A DNA stretch of 13,981 nucleotides. Origin: an uncultured Solirubrobacteraceae bacterium (lineage in GTDB: Bacteria; Actinomycetota; Thermoleophilia; Solirubrobacterales; Solirubrobacteraceae). Position 1 is the first letter of the stretch. Each line of letters begins with the position of its first letter. Under the pieces are notes generated by a model. The model worked only from the letters and a program-made list of their open reading frames with translations. It was not told where the DNA came from and ran no database searches. The DNA is taken from the NCBI GenBank assembly GCA_902806215.1, contig CADCVT010000184.1:1-13981 (forward strand). Reading direction: 5' to 3'. Positions 6,982 through 13,209 of the stretch are shown here, one piece after another. The position numbers were made by a program, and so were the translations under genes.

Positions 6982-7107
6982 GGAAGAGGGCACCGACGAG
7001 CGAACGGGGAACGTCGTTCGGCGCGACGGGCAAGCTAGCCCGGTCTGTGCTGCTCCTCGCAAGATCCCTTGCAGGTGCAGGGAATGCATCCCACGCTGCG
7101 TATGCCT

Positions 7108-7167
7108 GGACCCCGCCGTTCGGGGTCCCACCCCCACCCCGACGGCTCGTGTGAACGTCCGTCGGGG
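7108..7167. repeat. Two tandem perfect hairpins upstream of the Ig-like gene
   Basis: The first has arms GGACCCCG (7108-7115) and CGGGGTCC (7121-7128) with a 5-nt loop. The second has arms CCCCGACGG (7137-7145) and CCGTCGGGG (7159-7167) with a 13-nt loop. Both lie just upstream of the 22-bp element at 7182. They lie between divergent genes, so a terminator role would be odd unless an antisense transcript ends here; an operator or a structured leader is possible. Confidence 0.5.
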
Positions 7168-7181
7168 ATCGCGGCCCGGGC

Positions 7182-7203
7182 AGGTCCAGGGGTTCCCCCG
7201 ATG
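7182..7203 (+). promoter_or_regulatory. 22-bp element, copy C (upstream of Ig-like gene)
   Basis: It fits AGGT-N3-GGG-N4-CCCCGATG on the + strand and ends 33 bases before the chosen ATG at 7237. Its last three bases form an ATG (7201) in frame with the gene, so in this copy the element could overlap the start codon. In copy A the equivalent ATG leads to a stop after four codons, so a start-codon role is not general. Confidence 0.55.
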
Positions 7204-7236
7204 TACCCCGGTCGACACTTCACCAGGCTGCGCCCC

Positions 7237-8745
7237 ATGCCCACCCGGAAGATCCTCATCACAGCTCTGACCGCCCTCGTCTGCACCGCAGCCGCTCCTT
7301 CAGCCCTCGCCGAGATGTGCGAGGACTGCGAGCCGGGCGGGGGGACCGGCGGCGGCTCCGGCACCACCTACGCCACGCCCGACACGACGATCGAGAGCGC
7401 TCCCCAGGCGCCGGTGCAGTCGCGCCGTCCCTCGATCTCGTACAAGTCCTCGCTCGCGAGCGTCCGCTATCAGTGCCGCCTCGCGGGCGCCGCCGCGGAC
7501 GGCTGGGCGAACGTCGGCGTCAGCGGGTGCGGGACGACCGCGGCCGCCGGCACGACGACGGCCTGGTCGTCGGCCACCGACCTCGCGGACGGCACCCACC
7601 ACTTCCAGGTCCGCGCCTGCAAGGACCACACCGCGACCGTCACCAAGTGCGACGACACCCCCGCTAAGGCCAGCTTCACCATCGACACCGTGGCACCGAC
7701 GGCGACCTTCACCGGCCTCGATCCGGACGAGCACATCAACACACCGACGACGGTCTTCCTATGGGACGCCGAGAATCCGTTCAGCCCGACGGTCCGGTGC
7801 GCGATCGACCCGACCGGCGCCGACATCGAGGCCCAGCTCGCGCCGTGCAACAAGGAGACGACGGTCGGAGGCGACGGCTTCGCCCAGGGCGAGCACCGCA
7901 TCTACCTGAAGGTCCGCGACTCGGCCGGCAACTGGAGCAGCACGGCGAGCCTGCGCTTCGTGTGGGACACCGTCGGCCCCGTCGTCGGGAACATCTCGTC
8001 CGTGGCGAACACGAAGCGCCCGACGGTCCGCTACTCGGTCGCCGACGCCCGGGGGACGGTCGAGTCCACCACCTGCACGCTCAAGGGCCAGGGCATCGAT
8101 CGCGCCGAGCCGTGCTCGTCGACCGCGTGGACGTCGGGCGCCGACCTCGCCGACGGCCTGTACTCGCTGACGGTGACGGCCGAGGACGAGCTCGGCAACG
8201 GCGGCAACTCGATCACCGAGCACTTCGTGGTCGACACCGTCGCTCCGGCGCTCGGCGCGATCGCGTGGGACGCGACCGCCCGCACGCTCGCCTGGACGGC
8301 GGGCGAGGACGCCGAGGGCACCACGTGTGCGATCGACAGCGGCGTGGCCGCCGCGTGCACCTCCCCGTTCGACGCAAGCGGCCTCGCCGCCCGCGACCAC
8401 GTCCTGAGGGTCACGGTCCGCGACCACGCCGGCAACGAGACGACCGCGACCAAGGCGTTCACCATCCCGGCCCCGGCCAAGCCGCCGGTCAGCGGCGCCG
8501 ACACGAAGAGCGGCGCGACCGTCTCCGCGACCTCCGGGGCGGCGGCGGCGCAGCCGAACGGCTCGGCGACGGCGAGCACTCCCACTGCCGCGAGCGGTCC
8601 GCGGACCGCTGCCGCTCCGAAGAAGGCGGCCGCGAAGAAGAAGATCTGCTTCAAGACGAAGAAGGTCCGCGGCAAGAAGAAGCGCGTGAAGGTCCCCTGC
8701 GCGAAGCGCACGGCGAAGAAGCGCACGGCGAAGAAGCGCGGCTAG
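7237..8745 (+). CDS. Secreted protein with four Ig-like repeats and a Lys/Arg-rich tail
   Basis: A 502-residue exported protein. A Sec signal peptide spans about 1-25 (PSALA before the cut), followed by a Gly/Thr linker with a Cys pair at 28/31. Four Ig-like repeats follow at about 48-151, 152-246, 247-335 and 336-411. Each holds an early cysteine pair (80/98, 188/204, 280/293, 364/374), most have a 'LADG' or equivalent turn, and three end with a VDT/IDT/WDT-V-x-P junction. A Ser/Ala/Thr-rich stalk (412-460) leads to a basic tail (461-502) with two cysteines (471, 488). No enzyme motif is seen; a surface or adhesive role is inferred. ATG 7237 places the signal peptide at the start. ATG 7201, also in frame, would add 12 residues with three arginines and still leave a plausible signal peptide. 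Neither has a strong Shine-Dalgarno. Confidence 0.85.
   Translation: MPTRKILITALTALVCTAAAPSALAEMCEDCEPGGGTGGGSGTTYATPDTTIESAPQAPVQSRRPSISYKSSLASVRYQCRLAGAAADGWANVGVSGCGTTAAAGTTTAWSSATDLADGTHHFQVRACKDHTATVTKCDDTPAKASFTIDTVAPTATFTGLDPDEHINTPTTVFLWDAENPFSPTVRCAIDPTGADIEAQLAPCNKETTVGGDGFAQGEHRIYLKVRDSAGNWSSTASLRFVWDTVGPVVGNISSVANTKRPTVRYSVADARGTVESTTCTLKGQGIDRAEPCSSTAWTSGADLADGLYSLTVTAEDELGNGGNSITEHFVVDTVAPALGAIAWDATARTLAWTAGEDAEGTTCAIDSGVAAACTSPFDASGLAARDHVLRVTVRDHAGNETTATKAFTIPAPAKPPVSGADTKSGATVSATSGAAAAQPNGSATASTPTAASGPRTAAAPKKAAAKKKICFKTKKVRGKKKRVKVPCAKRTAKKRTAKKRG
8710..8739 (+). repeat. Two tandem 15-bp repeats encoding the basic C-terminal tail
   Basis: ACGGCGAAGAAGCGC occurs twice in direct tandem (8710-8724 and 8725-8739), giving TAKKR twice at the end of the Ig-like protein. 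A partial copy precedes it. It is in frame and ends two codons before the stop. Copy number may vary between strains. Confidence 0.75.
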
Positions 8746-8757
8746 CCCGCCCGGAGC

Positions 8758-8807
8758 CGCGAACGTACGTGGTGCCGGGCTATAGCCCGGCAGCGCGTAC
8801 GTTCGCG
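8758..8807. terminator. 50-bp near-perfect palindrome between convergent genes
   Basis: The two 25-base arms meet at the centre of CCGGGCTATAGCCCGG (8775-8790). The outer arms CGCGAACGTACG (8758-8769) and CGTACGTTCGCG (8796-8807) are perfect. The 5-bp middle segments pair with one G-G mismatch and one G-T wobble. It fills most of the 64-bp gap between the Ig-like gene stop (8745) and the flavin oxidoreductase stop (8810). Symmetry and placement fit a bidirectional terminator, but no T-run is present and it could also belong to a dispersed palindromic repeat family. Confidence 0.65.
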
Positions 8808-8809
8808 TG

Positions 8810-10210
8810 TCAGGGGGTGAGGATCGACATCGCGGCGTTGTGGCCTCCGATGCCGCTGACGCCCCCGCCTCGTGTGGCGCCTGCTCCGCAGACGACGATC
8901 CTCTCGTCGTCGGTCTCGACCCCCCAGGTTCCTGCGGCTTCGCCCTCTCCCCAGGGCCAGGACAGCGCTCCGTGGAAGATGTTGCCCCCGGGGATGTTGA
9001 GCTCGCGCTCGAGGTCGCGCGGGGACTTGACCTCGATGCACTCCTCGCCGTTGGCGTCGCTCGCGACGCACTCGCGGATCGGGTCGGCGAGGTGCTCGTC
9101 GAGCGCGTCGAGGTAGCGGTCGCGCAGCGTGCGCTTGGCGCCGTCGCCGTCCGCGTCGAACAGCGACGCCGGCGTGTGCAGCCCGAAGAGCGTGAGGGTG
9201 TGCATCCCCGGCGGCACGATCGACGGGTCGGTGAGCGAGTGGCAGTAGAGCTCGGCGGGCGCAGGGTCGGGCAGCTCGCCCGCGGCGGCCGCCGCGTAGG
9301 CCGCCTCGAGCTCGTCCTCGGACTCGTTGAGCCGGAACGTCCCCGCGAACGCGTCCTCGGGAGAGACGCCCGAGCGCAGCCGCGGCAGCCGGTCGAGCAG
9401 CAGGTTGACCTTCGTCTGGCAGCCCTCGGCCGACGGCGCCGCCTCGCGTCCGCGCAGGCGCGCGAGCACCGACGGCGCGACGTTCGCCACGACGTGCGAA
9501 GCGGTGACGGTGTGCTCGCCGCTGTCGTCGCGCCACGTGACGTCGCCGGACTCGATCCGCACGACATCGGCGCGCGTGCGCACGATCGCGCCCGCCGTGA
9601 CCGCCGCCGACGCGAGCTTGTCCGACAGCGCGCCCATCCCGCCGACCGGCACGCGCCAGGCGCCGCCGACGACGTGCCAGAGGAAGCAGCGGTTCTGCGC
9701 GAGCGACTCGTCGTAGAGCGACGCGAACGTCCCGATGAGCCCGTCGGTCGCGACGACGCCGCGCACGAGGGGGTCGTCGAAGTGCGCGCGCAGCGTCTCG
9801 CCGAGCGGCCGCTCGACGAGGTCGCGCCACGGGCCGTCGCCGACGAGTGCGCGGGCCTCGTCGCGCGAGGGCAGCGGGCCGAGCATCGTGTCGAACAGCC
9901 GCGTGAACGCGTCCCACGACCCGCCCGGCGCCTCGCGCAGCAGGAGGTTCGGGGGCGCGTAGGCCGAGACGTGCCGGGTCGCGAGCTCGAGGTCGATCCC
10001 GAGGTCCGCGACGATCTGCCGGGGAAACAGCGAGACGAGGTACGCGTAGCGCGACAGCCGCGCGTCGTGCCCCGCGAACGGCCGCTCGCTGACCGCGGCG
10101 CCGCCGAGCTCCGCGCGCCGCTCGAGGACGAGCACGCGCTTGCCCGCCCGCGCGAGATACGCCGCGCACACGAGCCCGTTGTGCCCACCACCGACGATGA
10201 CCGCGTCCAT
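8810..10210 (-). CDS. FAD-dependent oxidoreductase, phytoene-desaturase/PYROXD2-like
   Basis: A 466-residue flavoprotein. The N-terminal FAD-binding Rossmann motif is V6-G-G-G-H-N-G12 with the ribose-binding acidic residue E30 (VLVLE-RR). The motif VPVGGMG (187-193) is typical of the phytoene desaturase and PYROXD2 group. The C-terminal GGGVSGIGGHNAAM block (449-462) closes the FAD site. Such enzymes desaturate or oxidise lipophilic substrates, but many bacterial members are uncharacterised. It ends next to the large palindrome and lies 36 bp after the mpaB-like gene stop, so the two may be one transcript. The ATG has no Shine-Dalgarno; a TAGTCT hexamer lies nine bases upstream, so a near-leaderless start of its own is possible. 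No carotenoid gene is nearby, so a carotenoid role is not supported. Confidence 0.88.
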   Translation of the reverse strand: MDAVIVGGGHNGLVCAAYLARAGKRVLVLERRAELGGAAVSERPFAGHDARLSRYAYLVSLFPRQIVADLGIDLELATRHVSAYAPPNLLLREAPGGSWDAFTRLFDTMLGPLPSRDEARALVGDGPWRDLVERPLGETLRAHFDDPLVRGVVATDGLIGTFASLYDESLAQNRCFLWHVVGGAWRVPVGGMGALSDKLASAAVTAGAIVRTRADVVRIESGDVTWRDDSGEHTVTASHVVANVAPSVLARLRGREAAPSAEGCQTKVNLLLDRLPRLRSGVSPEDAFAGTFRLNESEDELEAAYAAAAAGELPDPAPAELYCHSLTDPSIVPPGMHTLTLFGLHTPASLFDADGDGAKRTLRDRYLDALDEHLADPIRECVASDANGEECIEVKSPRDLERELNIPGGNIFHGALSWPWGEGEAAGTWGVETDDERIVVCGAGATRGGGVSGIGGHNAAMSILTP

Positions 10211-10246
10211 GCCGCATCGAGACTAACGACGAAGCCGAGCGGGGTT

Positions 10247-11029
10247 CTAGGCGGCGGGCAGCAGGAGCTGCTGCGGGACCTTCAGCGCGGTGCCCAGGAC
10301 GCGGACCGCGGTGCCGACCGTCGCGTACGTGCCCGCGTCGATCGCGCGCGGGCGGTCGATCCCCGCCAGCCTGCGCAGGTGGCGCGGAACGAGGCCGACG
10401 GCGGCCGCGCTGGTCACGCGCAGCGCGGGCGCGAACGGGAGGAGGTCGCGCGTGATCGGCGGCGCGACGACGAAGTCGATCGCCTCCTTCGCCGCGACCG
10501 ACACGCACAGCGACGGCAGCATCCGCTCGAAGTACTCGCCCATCTCGCCGCGCGACGCCGGGACGTCGTCCTCGGCGACGCCGACGAGCGCGGCGGTGCG
10601 GGCGCTCTCGGCGAAGTAGCGGTCCTGGTCCTCCGGGCTGATACGGCCGCCGTACGCGCGGTACGCGCAGAAGAACGAGTGGACCTCGACGCAGTGCACC
10701 CACAGCAGCGTCTCGGGATCCTCCGCGCTGTACGCGCGGCCGGTCACCGGATCAGTGCCGCGGATGTGCGCGTGGATCTTGCGTACGTGGGCGCCCGCCG
10801 CGCGTGCGGTCTCGGTGTCGGCGAACGTGGTCGTCGCGACGTACTGCGCCGTGCGCCGCAGGCGGTTGAGCGGCTTGTCGCGGAAGTCCGAGTGCTGGAA
10901 CACGCCGGCCATCGCGAGCGGCTGCAGCGACTGGATGATGAGCGCGCGCATCCCGCCGATGAGCATCGCCGGATGACCGTGAACCCGCCAAGTGACGCTG
11001 CCCGGACCGAAGAGCCCGTGGTCGCTCAT
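10247..11029 (-). CDS. DUF2236/MpaB-family oxygenase-like protein (paralogue 1)
   Basis: A 260-residue member of the DUF2236 family (MpaB, also related to latex-clearing protein), predicted to be oxygenase-like. The N-terminus MSDHGLFGPGSVTWRV matches that of the divergent neighbour at 11052, which is why ATG 11029 is preferred over the in-frame ATGs at 11053 and 11104 that would run into the other gene. Family segments seen are GG-x-RAL (25-30), QHSDF (45-49), RTAQYVATTTFA (59-70), IHAHIRGTDP (85-94) and the YSAEDPETLLWVH block (100-112). The histidine usual in the 'HP' position after GG-x-RAL is Q36 here. No signal peptide is seen. It shares a 22-bp promoter gap with its paralogue and precedes the FAD oxidoreductase by 36 bp. 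The biochemical reaction is unknown. Confidence 0.85.
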   Translation of the reverse strand: MSDHGLFGPGSVTWRVHGHPAMLIGGMRALIIQSLQPLAMAGVFQHSDFRDKPLNRLRRTAQYVATTTFADTETARAAGAHVRKIHAHIRGTDPVTGRAYSAEDPETLLWVHCVEVHSFFCAYRAYGGRISPEDQDRYFAESARTAALVGVAEDDVPASRGEMGEYFERMLPSLCVSVAAKEAIDFVVAPPITRDLLPFAPALRVTSAAAVGLVPRHLRRLAGIDRPRAIDAGTYATVGTAVRVLGTALKVPQQLLLPAA

Positions 11030-11051
11030 ACCCAAACGATAACGTTCAGAC
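11030..11051. promoter_or_regulatory. 22-bp bidirectional promoter, leaderless in both directions
   Basis: This is the whole gap between the divergent mpaB-like starts. On the + strand TAACGT (11040-11045) lies exactly six bases before ATG 11052. On the - strand TATCGT (11036-11041) lies exactly six bases before ATG 11029. Both fit TANNNT -10 boxes, share two bases, and imply transcription starting at or next to the A of each ATG. There is no room for Shine-Dalgarno sites. No clear -35 box is seen; any would lie inside the other gene. The AACGTT palindrome (11041-11046) may add a regulator site. Confidence 0.6.
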
Positions 11052-11867
11052 ATGACAGCTGACGCGGGGTTGTTCGGGCCGGACACCGTGACCTGGAAGG
11101 TCAACCGCGAGGCGGTGCTGCTCGCCGGCGGCGGGCGGGCGCTCCTGCTCCAGGTCGCGCATCCGTCGGTCGCCGCGGGCGTCGTGCAGCACTCCGACTA
11201 CGACACCGATCCGTACGGGCGCCTGTTCCGCACGCTCGACCTCGTCACCAAGATCACCTTCGGCACGTCACGCACGTCGGACCAGGCGGCCGACCGGTTG
11301 CGCGGCGCGCACGACACGGTGCGCGGCGAGCGCCCCGACGGCGCGCGGTACTTCGCGCACGACCCGAACCTCCTGCTGTGGGTGTGGGCGACGCTCGTCG
11401 AGACCTCGGTGCTCATCTACACGCGCTACGTCGACCGGCTGTCGGTCGCCGAGGTCGAGCGCTACTACACCGAGCAGCAGCGCTTCGGCGAGGCGTGCGG
11501 GATCCCCGACGACAAGTTCCCCGAGGACTGGCGGGCGTTCGTCGCCTACTTCCACCGCACGCTCGACGAGGAGTGCACGGTCACCAACGAGTCGCGCACG
11601 ATCGGCGAGGCGGTCGTCGACCCGGCGGTCCCGGGCCTGCTCAAGCCGGCCGCGAAGCCCGCCGCGCTGCTGCTGAACCTCGCGACGATCGGCCTCCTGC
11701 CGCCGCAGGTGCGCGAGCGCTACGGGTTCACGTGGGGCCCGCGCCGCGAGCGCGTCCTCGGCGCGTCGACCGCCGCGGTGCGCCGCCTGCTCCCGTTGCT
11801 GCCGTCGCTCGTGCGGGAGATGCCGCCTGCTCGAACCGCTGAGCGGCGCGTGCGCGCCGCCGCCTAG
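11052..11867 (+). CDS. DUF2236/MpaB-family oxygenase-like protein (paralogue 2)
   Basis: A 271-residue protein homologous by eye to paralogue 1: shared LFGP-x-x-VTW-x-V (7-17), GG-x-RAL, AGV-x-QHSD, R-x-x-RT, RG-x-x-P-x-G and DP-x-x-LLWV blocks in the same order. Here the conserved histidine-proline (H37-P38 in LLLQVAHP) is intact, as are H87 and the YFAHDPNLLLWV segment (100-111). Oxygenase-like chemistry on a hydrophobic substrate is known for a few relatives and is only an inference here. There is no signal peptide; the C-terminus is arginine-rich. The MCE gene follows after 25 bp, so the two are probably co-transcribed. A GC hairpin lies in the last codons (11843-11860). Confidence 0.88.
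   Translation: MTADAGLFGPDTVTWKVNREAVLLAGGGRALLLQVAHPSVAAGVVQHSDYDTDPYGRLFRTLDLVTKITFGTSRTSDQAADRLRGAHDTVRGERPDGARYFAHDPNLLLWVWATLVETSVLIYTRYVDRLSVAEVERYYTEQQRFGEACGIPDDKFPEDWRAFVAYFHRTLDEECTVTNESRTIGEAVVDPAVPGLLKPAAKPAALLLNLATIGLLPPQVRERYGFTWGPRRERVLGASTAAVRRLLPLLPSLVREMPPARTAERRVRAAA
11843..11860 (+). other. GC hairpin in the last codons of mpaB paralogue 2
   Basis: GCGGCGCG (11843-11850) and CGCGCCGC (11853-11860) are perfect reverse complements around TG. It sits seven bases before the end of the gene and 33 bases before the MCE start. It might attenuate read-through into the MCE genes, but codon-level GC repetition (Arg/Ala codons) could explain it. Confidence 0.35.
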
Positions 11868-11892
11868 ATAGAACCCGTCCGGGGAGAAGCGG

Positions 11893-13209
11893 ATGCGCGC
11901 CATCGCGATCGGCTGCCTGGTCGCCGCTGTGACCGTGGTCGGCGTCGTGCTGCTCCGCGGCGGCGAGCAGTACCGCGTCGCCATGGTGGTCCAGGACGCG
12001 GGCCAGCTCGTCAAGGGCAACCTCGTGAAGATCGGCGGCGTCAAGGTCGGCAAGGTCGAGGAGATCGAGCTCGACGACCGCAACCAGGCCCGCATCGTCC
12101 TCTCGATCGAGGAGGACCGCTTCACCCCGCTGCACCGCGGGACGATCGCGACGATCCGCTCGCCGTCGCTGTCGAGCGTCGCCGGGCGCGTCGTGGCGCT
12201 GCAGCCCGGCCGCAACGACGCGGCCGAGATCCCCGACGGCGGCTCGATCGGCGCGGAGGACACGCGCCCGATCGTCGACCTCGACCAGGTCATCAACACG
12301 CTCGACCTCGCGACGCGCTCGGCCCTCCAGGACGTCGTGCACGGCGGCGCCGACGCCTTCGGCGGGCGCGGCCGCGCCCGCGCGGCGCGCGCGGCGCTCG
12401 AGGCGCTGTCGCCCGCGCTGCAGGAGACGACGGCGACGGCGAACGAGCTGCTGCGCGACCAGCGCGCGTTCGCCCGCGCGATCGTCACGTCGGCCGGCGT
12501 CGTCTCCGCCGTGGCCGGTGAGCGGGCGTCGCTCGAGCGCGGCCTCGCCAACGGCGCGACGGCGCTGCAGGCCATCGCGAGGGAGGCCGGCTCGCTCGAC
12601 GAGTCGCTGCGCCGCGCGCCCGCGGTGCTGCGCGCCTCGAACTCGACGCTGGCGGACCTGCGCACGGTCCTGACCGAGCTGCGGCCGGCGCTGCGCGAGG
12701 CGCGGCCGGTGGCCACGCGGCTCGCGCCCGTGCTGCGCGACGCCGCACCGGTGCTGCGTACCGCCGGCCCGGTGGTCGGCGACGTTCGCGGCCTGCTGCG
12801 CGACACGACGCCGGTGCTGTCGCGGCTGCCGCGGACCGAGGACGCCGCGCGCCCCGCGCTCTCCTCGGCCACGACGGCGCTCGCGAAGGCCGAGCCGATC
12901 GTCGGCGCCCTGCGCGCGTACACCCCCGACGTCGTGTCGGGGCTGTTCAACGGCTTCGGCGGGACGACCGGCGGCTACTACGATGCCAACGGCCACTACG
13001 TCCGCATCTCGGTGCAGGGCAACCCGGTCACCGCGCAGGGCGCGGGCTCGGTGCTCGTCCCGCCCGGCGCGAACACGGCAGGCTCGTACTTCTTCCGCCG
13101 CGGCGTGCTGAGCCGGTGCCCCGGCTCCGCGACGCAGGCGCACCCGGACGGGTCGAACCCGTGGAAGCCCGACGAGGCCCCGTGCAAGCGCGAGGACGAC
13201 ACGCCGTGA
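11893..13209 (+). CDS. MCE/MlaD-family protein with proline-phased helical tail
   Basis: A 438-residue substrate-carrier subunit of an MCE lipid-transport system. An N-terminal membrane helix (about 3-21) anchors it, and the MCE/MlaD domain follows at about 25-107 (YRVAMVVQDAGQLVKGN, then KIGGVKVGKVEEIEL). The long helical region (about 130-345) would form the channel or needle. In it, prolines fall every seven residues at 265, 272, 279, 286, 293, 307 and 321. A C-terminal extension (346-438) has a Gly/Tyr-rich part and two cysteines (409, 431). The ATG has GGGGAG six bases upstream. It is 25 bp from the mpaB paralogue and overlaps the next MCE gene by GTGA. YrbE-type permeases, expected for a full system, are not in view. 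Confidence 0.88.
   Translation: MRAIAIGCLVAAVTVVGVVLLRGGEQYRVAMVVQDAGQLVKGNLVKIGGVKVGKVEEIELDDRNQARIVLSIEEDRFTPLHRGTIATIRSPSLSSVAGRVVALQPGRNDAAEIPDGGSIGAEDTRPIVDLDQVINTLDLATRSALQDVVHGGADAFGGRGRARAARAALEALSPALQETTATANELLRDQRAFARAIVTSAGVVSAVAGERASLERGLANGATALQAIAREAGSLDESLRRAPAVLRASNSTLADLRTVLTELRPALREARPVATRLAPVLRDAAPVLRTAGPVVGDVRGLLRDTTPVLSRLPRTEDAARPALSSATTALAKAEPIVGALRAYTPDVVSGLFNGFGGTTGGYYDANGHYVRISVQGNPVTAQGAGSVLVPPGANTAGSYFFRRGVLSRCPGSATQAHPDGSNPWKPDEAPCKREDDTP

Larger units (their letters stand above)
6982..7236. other. 255-bp divergent intergenic region with hairpins
   Basis: This gap separates the hydrolase (-) from the Ig-like gene (+). It holds two perfect inverted repeats (7108-7128 and 7137-7167) and copy C of the 22-bp element (7182-7203). 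For the - strand a weak promoter guess is TTGCGA (7057-7062) and TAGCTT (7032-7037) with a long 19-bp spacer, which I rate as low confidence. No small ORF or RNA gene is recognisable. Confidence 0.5.

Noticed and set aside
6982..7218. Longer start of the wall hydrolase (7218)
   Set aside because: It would place 79 residues ahead of a well-formed signal peptide and overlap the upstream element and start of the divergent gene.
7759..10191. 810-codon - strand open frame
   Set aside because: A frame-shifted shadow of the FAD oxidoreductase continuing antisense to the Ig-like gene and across the palindrome; Arg/Ser-rich low-complexity sequence.
8807..11062. 751-codon + strand open frame
   Set aside because: Antisense to the FAD oxidoreductase and the mpaB paralogue, both of which have clear family motifs; the frame lacks any domain and has a biased composition.
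11268..13143. Two long - strand open frames (560 and 471 codons)
   Set aside because: Both are antisense to the mpaB paralogue and first MCE gene and carry only Arg/Ala-rich sequence.
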